DNA from: Engelhardtia mirabilis
Lineage (GTDB): Bacteria; Planctomycetota; UBA1135; GCA-002686595
Length of the DNA: 64,000 bases
Assembly: GCA_007751255.1 (NCBI GenBank)
Contig: CP036296.1
Coordinates: 1-64,000 of the forward strand
Direction of reading: 5' to 3'
The position numbers were made by a program, and so were the translations under genes. Position 1 is the first letter of the stretch. Each line of letters begins with the position of its first letter. Positions 27,711 through 35,713 of the stretch are shown piece after piece. Below the pieces are notes generated by a model. The model was given only the letters and a program-made list of their open reading frames with translations, ran no database searches and was not told where the DNA came from.

Positions 27711-28510
27711 GCGCCGGCCGCCGCGCGTTGATCACTGGCGCCTCCTCGGGGATCGGCGCCGCCACGGCATTGGTCCTGGCGCGTGCCGGCTACCGCGTCG
27801 CGCTCCTGGCGCGGCGTTCCGATGCCCTCGAATCGGTGGCCGCCGGACTCCCGCCGCCGCCGACGGGCGCACACCTCACCCTCATCGCCGACGTGCGCGA
27901 CGAGCAGCAACTGCGCACAGCCCTGGCCCGGGTCCACGCGGCCTTCGGCGGCCTCGACCTGCTCGTCAACAACGCCGGCATCGGCTACCGCGCGCGGGTC
28001 GAAGAGCTCGAGGTCGAGCGCGTGCGCGCCCTGATCGACACCAACGTCGTGGGGCTCTTGGTGGCCTGCCGCGAGGCCCTGCCCCTCCTGCGCCACGGTG
28101 TCCGTCCGGTCGTGGTCAACGTCTCCTCGGTCGTCGGTCGCCGCGGCATCCCCGGCCAGTCGGTCTACGCCGCCAGCAAGGCCGCGGTCTGCTCCATCTC
28201 CGAGGCCCTGCGGATCGAGTGGGCCGACGAGGGCATCGCCGTCACCAACCTCGAGCCGGCCCTGACCGCCACCGGCTTCTTCGAGGCCCAGGCCAACCCC
28301 GGCGGCCTGCCGGACCCCGACCTGAGCGACGCCGCCGGACCCGAAGAGGTCGCCGAGGAGGTCCTGGCCCTCGACCGCCGGCCGCGCCCCGAGGTCAACC
28401 TGCGCTGGAAGTGGCGCCTGCTGGCCGCCCTCTCGGTGCTGGCCCCGCGCCTCTCCGATCGCCTCCTGGTGCGGCGCCTGGGCGGCGACTGGCGAGTGCC
28501 GCGGCGTTGA
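27707..28510 (+). CDS. Short-chain dehydrogenase/reductase
   Basis: NAD(P)-dependent oxidoreductase, 267 aa, classical SDR. The cofactor loop is TGASSGIG (about residues 10-17), followed by NNAG in LDLLVNNAGIGY, the catalytic Ser in VVVNVSSVVGRRG and YxxxK in SVYAASKAAV. A basic, hydrophobic C-terminal tail (WKWRLLAALSVLAPRLSDRL) suggests membrane association, as in some lipid-modifying SDRs. ATG 27707 overlaps the preceding stop (ATGA). The substrate is unknown. Confidence 0.92.
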   Translation: MSAGRRALITGASSGIGAATALVLARAGYRVALLARRSDALESVAAGLPPPPTGAHLTLIADVRDEQQLRTALARVHAAFGGLDLLVNNAGIGYRARVEELEVERVRALIDTNVVGLLVACREALPLLRHGVRPVVVNVSSVVGRRGIPGQSVYAASKAAVCSISEALRIEWADEGIAVTNLEPALTATGFFEAQANPGGLPDPDLSDAAGPEEVAEEVLALDRRPRPEVNLRWKWRLLAALSVLAPRLSDRLLVRRLGGDWRVPRR

Positions 28511-28570
28511 GAGCTGGGTGATCGGGGGCGCCCCTGCCATCCGCCGCCGCCGCGCGGCACACTGGGCCTC

Positions 28571-29347
28571 GTGTTCGCCGAACTCGAAGCCTGTGAGCAA
28601 CTCGCCGTCCGCATGGCGGATCGTGCGCGCGAACTGGTCGTCAAGCGCTACCGCTCGCCGCTCGCAGTCCAGACCAAGGACGACCGCTCGCCAGTCAGCG
28701 AGCTGGACCAACAGATCGAGCGCGAGCTGCGGGCCATGATCCAAGCCGCTGCGCCGCACCACGGGATCATCGGCGAGGAGTTCGACGACCATCAGCCCGA
28801 TGCGGAGTTGATCTGGGTCATCGATCCGATCGACGGGACCAAGGCCTTCCTGGCCGGTATCCCGACCTTTGTGACCCTTATCGGGCTGTTGCGCGCGGGG
28901 CGGCCCGTGCTCGGCGTGATCGAGCAGCCGGTGGTGCGCGACCGTTGGATCGGCGGCCCGGCGCGCCAGACGCTCCACAACGGGGTGCCGGCGATCGTGC
29001 GCCGCTGCCACGACATCTCCCAGGCCTGGCTCGCGTCCACGTCGCCGTCGATGTTCAAGGGAGTGGACGCCACGCGCCTGGGCGCGGTGACGGCGCGCGC
29101 GCGCCAGACGGTTTGGGGCGGAGACGGGTTCCTGTACGGGCTCTTGGCCTCGGGGCACTTGGACCTGGTGATCGAGAACAGCCTCGGGCTGCACGACTTC
29201 GCCGCCCTGGTGCCGATCGTGACGGGAGCCGGCGGATTGATGACCGATTGGTTCGGGCGCGAGCTCGGGCGCGACTCGGCGGGCGATGTGGTGGCGGCCT
29301 CGGACCAGCGTCTGCACGCGCAGGCCCTGGAGTTGTTGCAGGGCTGA
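28571..29347 (+). CDS. Inositol monophosphatase-family phosphatase (histidinol-phosphatase HisN-like)
   Basis: 258 aa Mg-dependent phosphatase fold. Metal ligands are visible as GEE (68-70) and WVIDPIDGT (82-90). A C-terminal LHDFAALVPIVTGAGG replaces the usual WDxAA block with H-D-F-A. Members dephosphorylate inositol phosphates, histidinol phosphate or PAP; the strongest resemblance by eye is to the HisN type, but substrate is not decided. GTG start at 28571, 60 nt after the SDR gene on the same strand, so a three-gene operon is likely. Confidence 0.85.
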   Translation: MFAELEACEQLAVRMADRARELVVKRYRSPLAVQTKDDRSPVSELDQQIERELRAMIQAAAPHHGIIGEEFDDHQPDAELIWVIDPIDGTKAFLAGIPTFVTLIGLLRAGRPVLGVIEQPVVRDRWIGGPARQTLHNGVPAIVRRCHDISQAWLASTSPSMFKGVDATRLGAVTARARQTVWGGDGFLYGLLASGHLDLVIENSLGLHDFAALVPIVTGAGGLMTDWFGRELGRDSAGDVVAASDQRLHAQALELLQG

Positions 29348-29598
29348 CGGCGTCGGCGGGGCCGGAGCGTGGGCGCACACCCCGCTGGCCACCGGTTCGA
29401 TCGCCGACGCCGATGGGTTGGAGGCAAGGACCGATTCGTCGGCGCACTACCGCTCGGACGGCACGCGAACGCCAGTCCTGTCGGTCCAATCGAACGCTGT
29501 CGAGAGCGTCAGATGACGACGCCGGGGCTCCCGTCTCGATCCGCGGACCGGGCGCCGGCGAACGAATGTTCTTCTACGTTCGCGCGGGTCGGCGGCGC

Positions 29599-29642
29599 CT
29601 GTCGCTGGTTCATGAAACTACTGTCGCTGGTTCATGCAACGA
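29599..29642. repeat. 22-bp direct repeat, two copies
   Basis: Two adjacent 22-bp units beginning CTGTCGCTGGTTCATG at 29599-29614 and 29621-29636; the last six bases of each unit differ partly. Confidence 0.9.
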
Positions 29643-29663
29643 CTGCTCTGGGCTGTAGTGCAT

Positions 29664-29679
29664 GGTCTCCATGGAGACC
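29664..29679. promoter_or_regulatory. Perfect 16-bp palindrome upstream of peroxidase gene
   Basis: GGTCTCCATGGAGACC reads identically on both strands, 103 bp before the peroxidase ATG. It could be a dimeric-regulator operator or, as RNA, a 6 bp hairpin with loop CATG. Confidence 0.5.
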
Positions 29680-29712
29680 GCTCCAAGAGGGAGCCAGCCC
29701 CCATCCCGACAC

Positions 29713-29769
29713 TCCGTAGCTCACCCACCAGTCCGTAGCTCACCCACCAGTCCGTAGCTCATCCACCAG
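29713..29769. repeat. 19-bp tandem repeat, three copies
   Basis: TCCGTAGCTCACCCACCAG at 29713-29731 and 29732-29750, and a third copy with one change (TCATCC for TCACCC) at 29751-29769, ending inside the ribosome-site hairpin. Confidence 0.95.
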
Positions 29770-29777
29770 GAGGTGGA
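29762..29777 (+). promoter_or_regulatory. Hairpin presenting the Shine-Dalgarno of the peroxidase gene
   Basis: TCCACC (29762-29767) pairs with GGTGGA (29772-29777) around loop AGGA (29768-29771). The strong AGGAGGTGG ribosome site thus lies in the loop and 3' arm, 5 nt before ATG 29782. It supports the ATG at 29782 over the GTG at 29773. Confidence 0.55.
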
Positions 29778-29781
29778 GACC

Positions 29782-31350
29782 ATGTTTCACTGCACAACTG
29801 CTCGAGTCAGTGCCTGCGCGGTCGCATTCGGCCTCACCACGTCGATGGCATCCGGCCAAGTTCTTTTCCGGACAATCGACGGGACCTACAACAACCTCTT
29901 CTTCCCGGAGAACGGGAGCGCGGGGGTCCCTCTGTTGAGGCTGTCCACGGTTGGCTACTCCGACGGGATTTCGACGCCAGCCGGCGTGGGCCAGCCAAGT
30001 GCGCGGGAGATCAGCAACGCCGTCTGCGCGCAGTCGGGCTCGATCCCGAACGCCAGGCCGGTGACCGACTTCGTTTGGCAGTGGGGCCAGTTCGTGGACC
30101 ACGACATCGATCTCACCGGCGCAGCGGATCCGGCGGAAGCCTTCAACGTGCTGGTGCCGACGGGCGACCCGCAGTTCGATCCGAGTTCCACCGGGACCCA
30201 GGTGATCCCCCTCGATCGCTCGCTCTACGCGCCAGGCTTCGGACCGCGCCAGCAGATCAACCAGATCACGGCCTACATCGACGGATCGATGGTCTACGGC
30301 TCCGATCCGGTGCGCGCCAAGGCGCTGCGGGCCATGGACGGTACCGGCCGGCTCAAGACCAGCGCCGGCAACCTGCTGCCCTTCGATCCCGACGACCCGA
30401 CCATGTTCATCGCGGGTGACGTGCGTGCCAACGAGCAGGTCGGATTGACCTCCCTGCACACGCTCTTCATGCGCGAGCACAACTTCTGGTGCGACGCGTT
30501 CAACATCGTCGCGCCCTACTTCGATGGCGACTTCGTCTACGAGCTCTCGCGGGCGATCGTCGGCGCCGAGATCCAGAAGATCACCTATGAGGAGTTCCTG
30601 CCGGCGCTGCTCGGCCCCAACGCCCTGCAGCCCTACGCTGGCTACGACTTCTTGGGGGACGCGGGAATCGCGAATTCCTTCTCGACCAGTGCCTACCGCT
30701 TCGGCCACAGCATGCTGTCGCCGACGCTGATGCGCCTGAATGCTTCGATGGACGCGATCCCCGACGGTCCGCTCCCGCTCAAGGACGCCTTCTTCAACCC
30801 GGCCGTGATCATCAACGGCGGCGGGATCGATCCGATCCTGCGCGGCCTCGCGACGCAACGACCCCAGGAAGTCGATCCGTTCGTGGTCGACGACGTCCGC
30901 AACTTCCTCTTCGGCGCACCCGGCTCCGGCGGCTTCGACCTGGCCTCGCTCAACCTGCAGCGCGGTCGCGACCACGGCCTGCCGCGCTACAACCAACTGC
31001 GTAGCGACTTCGGCCTGCCCCAGGCGGCGACCTTCGCGGACATCTCGTCGGATGCGGCCACTCAAGCGGCTCTGGGTTCGGTCTACGCGACTCCGGACGA
31101 CGTCGACGCGTGGGTCGGGATCCTGTCGGAGGACCACGTCGGGGGTGCGTTGGTGGGTGAGCTGGCGCTGGTGATGCTGCGCTCACAGTTCGAGCGCCTG
31201 CGTGACGCCGACCGCTTCTGGTACCAGATCCACTTCGGCGGGATTGTCGACGCCGTGGTCAAGAACGAGACCCTGGCGCGCGTGATCTGGCGCAACACGT
31301 CGGTCGGCTTCGAGATCCAGCCCCAGGTCTTCCACCAGGTCGCTCCCTAG
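29782..31350 (+). CDS. Secreted animal-type haem peroxidase
   Basis: 522 aa with an N-terminal signal peptide (ACAVAFGLTTSMASGQ). It belongs to the peroxidase-cyclooxygenase superfamily. Q103 and distal histidine H107 lie in WGQFVDHDID, with D108 the expected haem-linking acid; distal arginine is R231 in REHN; proximal histidine is H309 in AYRFGHSMLSP; NLQRGRDHGLPRYN follows near the C terminus. All key residues are present, so it is probably active, oxidising halides or phenolics outside the cytoplasm. No dockerin or extra domains are seen. A strong ribosome site is held in a hairpin, and a strong terminator follows. Confidence 0.93.
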   Translation: MFHCTTARVSACAVAFGLTTSMASGQVLFRTIDGTYNNLFFPENGSAGVPLLRLSTVGYSDGISTPAGVGQPSAREISNAVCAQSGSIPNARPVTDFVWQWGQFVDHDIDLTGAADPAEAFNVLVPTGDPQFDPSSTGTQVIPLDRSLYAPGFGPRQQINQITAYIDGSMVYGSDPVRAKALRAMDGTGRLKTSAGNLLPFDPDDPTMFIAGDVRANEQVGLTSLHTLFMREHNFWCDAFNIVAPYFDGDFVYELSRAIVGAEIQKITYEEFLPALLGPNALQPYAGYDFLGDAGIANSFSTSAYRFGHSMLSPTLMRLNASMDAIPDGPLPLKDAFFNPAVIINGGGIDPILRGLATQRPQEVDPFVVDDVRNFLFGAPGSGGFDLASLNLQRGRDHGLPRYNQLRSDFGLPQAATFADISSDAATQAALGSVYATPDDVDAWVGILSEDHVGGALVGELALVMLRSQFERLRDADRFWYQIHFGGIVDAVVKNETLARVIWRNTSVGFEIQPQVFHQVAP

Positions 31351-31367
31351 TTCGTCGGAGCGAGGCG

Positions 31368-31399
31368 CGCGCCCGGAGAGATTTTTCTCTCCGGGCGCG
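31368..31399 (+). terminator. Strong terminator hairpin after peroxidase gene
   Basis: Perfect 13 bp stem CGCGCCCGGAGAG (31368-31380) / CTCTCCGGGCGCG (31387-31399) with loop ATTTTT, 17 nt after the stop codon. The distal T-tract is weak (GCACGCTTTC). Confidence 0.8.
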
Positions 31400-31435
31400 G
31401 CACGCTTTCAGCAGTCGTGCGTTCGTGACCCCGCT

Positions 31436-33064
31436 GTGAAGGACAACGACGTTGAGCAGGGAGTTGGGGGAACTGATCGAGCTGATCGAATTGATCGAAC
31501 CGCGGGTGATGCCACGGAGTTCGACGTGGCGCACTCATCCGGGAGCGGCCGTGGGGGCCGAGGGACACCGCTGGTTCGAACGGCGAATGCAGCAGCTCCT
31601 CGAGCGGACGTAGGGACAGGTCGCACGCCTGGAGGACGAAGGCAGGTCGAACCAGGGGCATGGAATCCGCAGATCGCGGCCCCCGAGGTCGGCCGTGACG
31701 GCCTGTCACCGATTGGCGCTGGTGAGGTTCGCGGATTCCGCGACGGTGCAGATGCTCGCGACGGTGCAAGTGCTCGCGACGGTGCAAGTGCTCGCGACGG
31801 TGCAAGTGGTCGCGACGGTGCAAGTGGTCGCGACGGTGCAAGCCTTCGCAACGGTGCAATTGCTCGCAATGCGGGCCAGATCCGGTCTGGGAGCGGCGAC
31901 GGGGGGCGTTTCACGCTCCTGCGATCGGTCGAGGAGTGGCGACCCGCCGGATCGTCCCTGGTGATTCGGCATGGTGCAGGGACGTCGACCTGCTCAGGCA
32001 AGGCGACCGTCCCGTTCAGCCCCTGTCTGGGAGTGCCCCTGCGGGTGGTCGACGTGCAGGGGCGGGCGGTGGTGGGTGCTCGCTTGAGCTTGCGCGTCCC
32101 GCAGATCGCGCAGCCCGTGGCACTTGCATCGTCAGGTGCCGATGGTCTTGCGACCTTCGGTCTGCGGCCGCCCGGTCACTACATCGTCGATGTGGACCAC
32201 GACCGACTCGGTTCGCTCGTGGGCATGGACTTGACAGTCGTCGGCGATGGCGACGAGCTGGACTGGCACCCGTCGGCGGTGCCCTGCGTCGAGTTGAGGT
32301 CGGACGCATCGATCGTCCTGCGCTTTCACGACGGCCGCCATGCCCTGGCTGGTCTCGCGGTCTGGTTGCGGGCCTTCCCGGACGGGCCTTGGATCACCAC
32401 CCTGAGACACACCGACGCCGAGGGCTGGCTCCGGGTTGGCGGGCTGGCGCCCGGCACCGTGCAAGTCGAGATCGCCGAGCTGGGGTGGTGGCCGGCGCCG
32501 ATTCGTGTGGAGGCGCTGCCCGCGGACATTGCCCGTGCGACGCCGCCGCCGGCAGTTCGAATGGTCGGTCGTGGGCGTCTCGAGCTGTCCGTGCGCGGGT
32601 CCTTCGATCGCGATGTCGACGTGAACCTCTGGGCCGAGGGGCTCGGCGATCTCGACGCATGGCTTCGCAGCGGTCTCGTCAGGGTCTCCACGGCTGACGG
32701 ACGGCCGGACCGCTGCGGTCGCCTGGTCCTGGAGGGATTGCCTGTCACTCGGGTGTCGTGGAGCGTGTGCGCGACCGTCGGGACGGGCACGGGCATCTCG
32801 AGAAGTGGTGTGGTGCAGGTGACGTCCTGCAGCGTGACTTGTCTGACGGTGGAGCTGGGCGACGCAGACGCGGTTGACCTCGGCAATGGTCGCGCTCGGT
32901 TGGACGTGAGATCGGGTGGCGTCGAGTGTGAGCTGGGGAGGAGGGGGGAACCGGGTTTCGTCTGTGCAACAGAGGGCAACGTGGGTGTTGCGCGGGGTCT
33001 GGTCACGGCGACGACGCGCGGCGTTGTCGAGGCGGGGGTGCGCGGTGCCATCGGGCGCACCTAG
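31436..33064 (+). CDS. Prealbumin-like repeat protein with expanded hexapeptide tract
   Basis: 542 aa. Residues 1-160 are low complexity and contain a hexapeptide repeat of the RDGASA type encoded by seven 18-bp DNA repeats. Residues about 185-540 look like two or more carboxypeptidase-regulatory (prealbumin-like) beta domains: LGVPLRVVDVQGRAVVGARL, GLRPPGHYIVDVDHDRLG, GWLRVGGLAPGTVQVEIAEL. No signal peptide is visible at the GTG start 31436, so the start or localisation is uncertain; the coding start could lie after the repeat. It follows the peroxidase terminator and is probably a separate unit. Function unknown. Confidence 0.6.
   Translation: MKDNDVEQGVGGTDRADRIDRTAGDATEFDVAHSSGSGRGGRGTPLVRTANAAAPRADVGTGRTPGGRRQVEPGAWNPQIAAPEVGRDGLSPIGAGEVRGFRDGADARDGASARDGASARDGASGRDGASGRDGASLRNGAIARNAGQIRSGSGDGGRFTLLRSVEEWRPAGSSLVIRHGAGTSTCSGKATVPFSPCLGVPLRVVDVQGRAVVGARLSLRVPQIAQPVALASSGADGLATFGLRPPGHYIVDVDHDRLGSLVGMDLTVVGDGDELDWHPSAVPCVELRSDASIVLRFHDGRHALAGLAVWLRAFPDGPWITTLRHTDAEGWLRVGGLAPGTVQVEIAELGWWPAPIRVEALPADIARATPPPAVRMVGRGRLELSVRGSFDRDVDVNLWAEGLGDLDAWLRSGLVRVSTADGRPDRCGRLVLEGLPVTRVSWSVCATVGTGTGISRSGVVQVTSCSVTCLTVELGDADAVDLGNGRARLDVRSGGVECELGRRGEPGFVCATEGNVGVARGLVTATTRGVVEAGVRGAIGRT
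31739..31864. repeat. 18-bp tandem repeat, seven copies, coding
   Basis: Seven consecutive units of the form CGCGACGGTGCAAGTGCT spanning 31739-31864; units 2-6 are nearly identical, the outer ones degenerate. The 18-bp period keeps all frames open and encodes a hexapeptide RDGAS(A/G) repeat. Confidence 0.95.
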
Positions 33065-33201
33065 TGTCCTGGATCCGAAGTCCGGCGGCGTCGGATCGAG
33101 CTGCCCCCGACGTTCGAGATCGGATCCGGCGGCGCGGACAATCGGCGGACCGCGGGGTCCGCGCCCTGCCGGGGAGGGCGTCGATCGGCTACAACGGGCC
33201 G

Positions 33202-33915
33202 GTGAAGCCGATACTCGTTCTGGACGCCTATCTCGATGACCTGGGGGGTGCTCGCAACCTCGAGCCGCGCCTGGGCGGGCGGGCAGCGGAGGTGGCGCGG
33301 GTTGCGCGGACGGGAACCGCTCCGATCGACGCCACCAGCTACGCCGGGATCCTCATCACCGGGTCGTCCGCGAGCCTGCTCGAACCGCCGGTCTGGGTGC
33401 AGTCGGCAGCCGAGTTGATGCGGAGCGCCGCCGCGAACGACGTTCCGGTCCTGGGCCTGTGCTTCGGCCACCAACTGCTGGCCCACGCCCTGCTCGGACC
33501 CGACCGTGTGGTGCTGGCCGAGGTGCCCGAGTTGGGCTTCGTGGAGATCGAGCGTCGGGGTGGCGCCCTCGATCCGATCCTCGAGGGCTTCGATCGACGC
33601 TTCACGGCCTTCGAGTCCCATCGCGACGAGGTCCGCCCCCGTGGCGACGAGGTCGAGATCCTGGCTGCCAATGCAGCCTGCGCCGTGCAGGCCTTCCGCA
33701 TTCCCGGTCAGCCCCTGTGGGGCGTCCAGTTCCATCCCGAGATGGGCCAGGACGAGATCCGTGCGCTGATTCGCCAGCGCGCGGCCCAGGACACGAGCGG
33801 CCGCTTCGATGCGGACGGCTTGCTGGCGGCTGCGGTGGACACGGACGCGCTGGGCGATCGCATCGTCGCCAACTTCCTCGAGCAGGTGGACGCCCGCGCG
33901 TCCGCGAACCGCTGA
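33202..33915 (+). CDS. Class I glutamine amidotransferase-like protein
   Basis: 237 aa GATase-1 fold. The catalytic triad is complete: C87 in LGLCFGHQLL, H178 and E180 in WGVQFHPEM. Stand-alone members such as GuaA-type subunits or the YfeJ family act on small metabolites; the precise reaction is unknown. GTG at 33202 is preferred because KPILVLDAYLDDLG is the first typical strand; the frame is open upstream to 33064 without family features. The following isomerase gene starts 11 nt after its stop, implying an operon. Confidence 0.85.
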   Translation: MKPILVLDAYLDDLGGARNLEPRLGGRAAEVARVARTGTAPIDATSYAGILITGSSASLLEPPVWVQSAAELMRSAAANDVPVLGLCFGHQLLAHALLGPDRVVLAEVPELGFVEIERRGGALDPILEGFDRRFTAFESHRDEVRPRGDEVEILAANAACAVQAFRIPGQPLWGVQFHPEMGQDEIRALIRQRAAQDTSGRFDADGLLAAAVDTDALGDRIVANFLEQVDARASANR

Positions 33916-33926
33916 CCGGGCGACCC

Positions 33927-34835
33927 TTGTACCGACTCGGCTACAACACCAACGGTTTCGCGCACCACCGGCCGGAGGAGGCCCTGGAGGTGCTCGCGGA
34001 CCTCGGCTACGAGGGCGCGGCGATCACCCCCGATGTGGGCGCCCTGGACCCGCTTGCGGCCGATCTGGGGGCTGTCGAGCGACTGCGCGCCAGGGCGGAG
34101 GGGCTGGGCCTGACCCTCGACCTCGAGACTGGTGCGCGCTTCGTGCTCGATCCGCGCCGCAAGCACTTCCCGAGTCTGCTCGAGGAGTCGGGCGACGATC
34201 GCCGGCGGCGCGTCGACTTCCTGCTCGCCAGTGTGGACCTGGCCGCGGGCCTGGGCGCGCGGACCCTGTCCCTGTGGTCCGGGCGTGCGCCCTGCGGGAC
34301 CCACGGTGACGCTCCCCCCGGGCCGGGCGAGGCCAACCGCCGCGAGGAGCTCTGGACCCGACTGGTCGACGGGCTGCGGCCCGTTCTGGCCCGCGCCGAC
34401 CAGTGCGGGGTGCGGGTCGGCTTCGAGCCGGAGCCCGGCATGTTCGTGGAGCGCCCGAGCGGCTACGACGCCCTCCTCGCTCGCCTGGGAGCCGACGCCG
34501 AGGCGTTGGGCCTGACCCTGGACGTGGGCCATTGCCTGTGTACCGGCGACGTTCCGGTCCAGGACGTGATCGGCGCACGAGCCGATCGCCTGGTCGCCGT
34601 GCAGCTCGACGACATGCGCGCGGGTGACCACACCCACCTGATGTTCGGCGAGGGCGAACTCGACCTGGCCGCGACCCTGGCGGCCCTGTCCGCCGTCGGC
34701 TTCGAGGGTCTGGCCGCGGTCGAGTTGTCACGCGAGAGCCATCGCGCCCCCGAGGTAGCGGCCCAGGCGATGGTCCATTTGCGTGCGGCCCGGGGCGGTG
34801 GCAGGCGGCCGGAAGACCCTTCCAGCGGAGCCTGA
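33927..34835 (+). CDS. Sugar phosphate isomerase/epimerase-type TIM-barrel protein
   Basis: 302 aa, xylose-isomerase-like TIM barrel. It begins YRLGYNTNGFAHHRPEEAL and carries likely metal-binding positions in VGFEPEPGMF (Glu), LTLDVGHCLCTGD (Asp and His) and VQLDDMRAGDHTHLMFGEGE. The start is TTG at 33927, 11 nt after the glutamine amidotransferase stop; upstream codons in this frame are within the other gene. The substrate cannot be told from sequence. The family covers inosose dehydratases, hydroxypyruvate isomerases and similar enzymes. Confidence 0.8.
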   Translation: MYRLGYNTNGFAHHRPEEALEVLADLGYEGAAITPDVGALDPLAADLGAVERLRARAEGLGLTLDLETGARFVLDPRRKHFPSLLEESGDDRRRRVDFLLASVDLAAGLGARTLSLWSGRAPCGTHGDAPPGPGEANRREELWTRLVDGLRPVLARADQCGVRVGFEPEPGMFVERPSGYDALLARLGADAEALGLTLDVGHCLCTGDVPVQDVIGARADRLVAVQLDDMRAGDHTHLMFGEGELDLAATLAALSAVGFEGLAAVELSRESHRAPEVAAQAMVHLRAARGGGRRPEDPSSGA

Positions 34836-34897
34836 CGGACCCCTCGACGACCCCCGACCCCTCGAAGGGTCACGACTCGCAGACGTAGGAGCCCTCC

Positions 34898-35140
34898 ATG
34901 ACGACCACCCTCCTCGCCCTCCAACAGGCCCTCCCGGAGATCCTCGAGAACGCGTCGAACCGCGCCTTCGCCTCGGGCCAGACCGAGTACTACGCCGGCT
35001 GGGGCACCCTGGCCCTGATCAACGCCGGTCTGGCCCAGGGCAAGAATCGCAGCGGCCTGGGCTGGTTCCTGCTCTCGTTGCTGCTCGGACCGATTGCGAC
35101 CTTCTTGCTGGTCGCCTTCTGCGACAAGCTCGAGGCCTGA
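34898..35140 (+). CDS. Small membrane protein, 80 aa
   Basis: Starts at ATG 34898 with GTAGGAGCC just upstream. An amphipathic N-terminal half is followed by AGLAQGKNRSGLGWF and one strong TM helix (LLSLLLGPIATFLLVAFC) ending KLEA. The pattern 'small residues, KGR-like basic patch, gly-rich TM' is common in short bacterial membrane proteins of unknown role. It follows the isomerase by 62 nt and may be the last gene of that operon. Confidence 0.7.
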   Translation: MTTTLLALQQALPEILENASNRAFASGQTEYYAGWGTLALINAGLAQGKNRSGLGWFLLSLLLGPIATFLLVAFCDKLEA

Positions 35141-35713
35141 TCGGGAATCGCCGGCCTCGGCGTACCCGTGCCCACCGTCGACATCCCGTCGACCCCGCGC
35201 TGCTTCGCTGGCGCCCGCTTGGCCAGCCCGCGGTCGGCGCCCCTTCAGCCACATCGAGCAAGATTGGGAATTGGCTCCGAAAGCCGCCCATCTGGCCCTT
35301 GGGATTCGTTGTTGGTTTGTCGAACAGGGGCGAGTCGAGTTCTCCGGAGACACTCGGGCGCTCCTGAGGGGAGCGCCCGGGACCTGGATGGCCCCAGGAC
35401 CAAGTCACCCGGATCGCTCGCCGAAGACAATCGAAGCAACGCCTCCGCGTGCCCCGGCGCGGCGGCTTGAGGAGACTCCTGCGAGCGGACTCGTCCACCC
35501 GCAGGGGTATTGACGGGGCTCGAGCGGTCGGACTCTTGCAACCGCGCCGGTCGAGGGATTCGAAGGAGTGGTCGGGGGCCCGTCAATCCGCTTGGCGGGT
35601 CCCCGGCTTTCTCGAACCTCCCCTTGCCGACCTTCATCGGGTCAAGGCGCCGATCGCCCGGCCCGCGGCTCACGCATGGACGGACCGGCCGCGAACCCCG
35701 GCCACCGCCGGTC
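35141..35713. other. Intergenic region between convergent genes
   Basis: 573 bp between the small membrane protein and the beta-helix gene. Apart from the hairpin at 35355-35379, I see no gene, RNA or repeat in it. Open frames here have Arg/Pro-rich noise composition. Confidence 0.6.
35355..35379. terminator. Terminator-like hairpin
   Basis: Perfect 10 bp stem CGGGCGCTCC (35355-35364) / GGAGCGCCCG (35370-35379), loop TGAGG, between convergent genes. It lacks a T-tract. Confidence 0.5.

Larger units (their letters stand above)
29348..29781 (+). promoter_or_regulatory. Structured leader region of the haem peroxidase gene
   Basis: A 434 bp noncoding gap packed with repeats: a 22-bp direct repeat (29599-29642), a perfect 16-bp palindrome (29664-29679), three 19-bp tandem repeats (29713-29769) and a hairpin with AGGA in its loop (29762-29777). 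In addition CATGGTCTCC at 29661-29670 is the exact reverse complement of GGAGACCATG at 29775-29784, which covers the peroxidase start codon. An RNA fold could therefore mask the translation start. The regulatory role is inferred. Confidence 0.5.

Noticed and set aside
29612..29719. 35-codon frame starting MKLLSLVHATTALGCSA, resembling a lipoprotein signal
   Set aside because: It lies across the leader repeats and stops right in the 19-bp repeat; no ribosome site and too short to support; could be chance.
29662..29757. 31-codon upstream frame (MVSMETAPRGS...) before the peroxidase gene
   Set aside because: A possible leader peptide, but no ribosome site and its sequence is dictated by the palindrome and repeats.
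29713..29769. Three 19-bp repeats considered as a CRISPR array
   Set aside because: The units are directly adjacent with no spacers and no cas genes are nearby.
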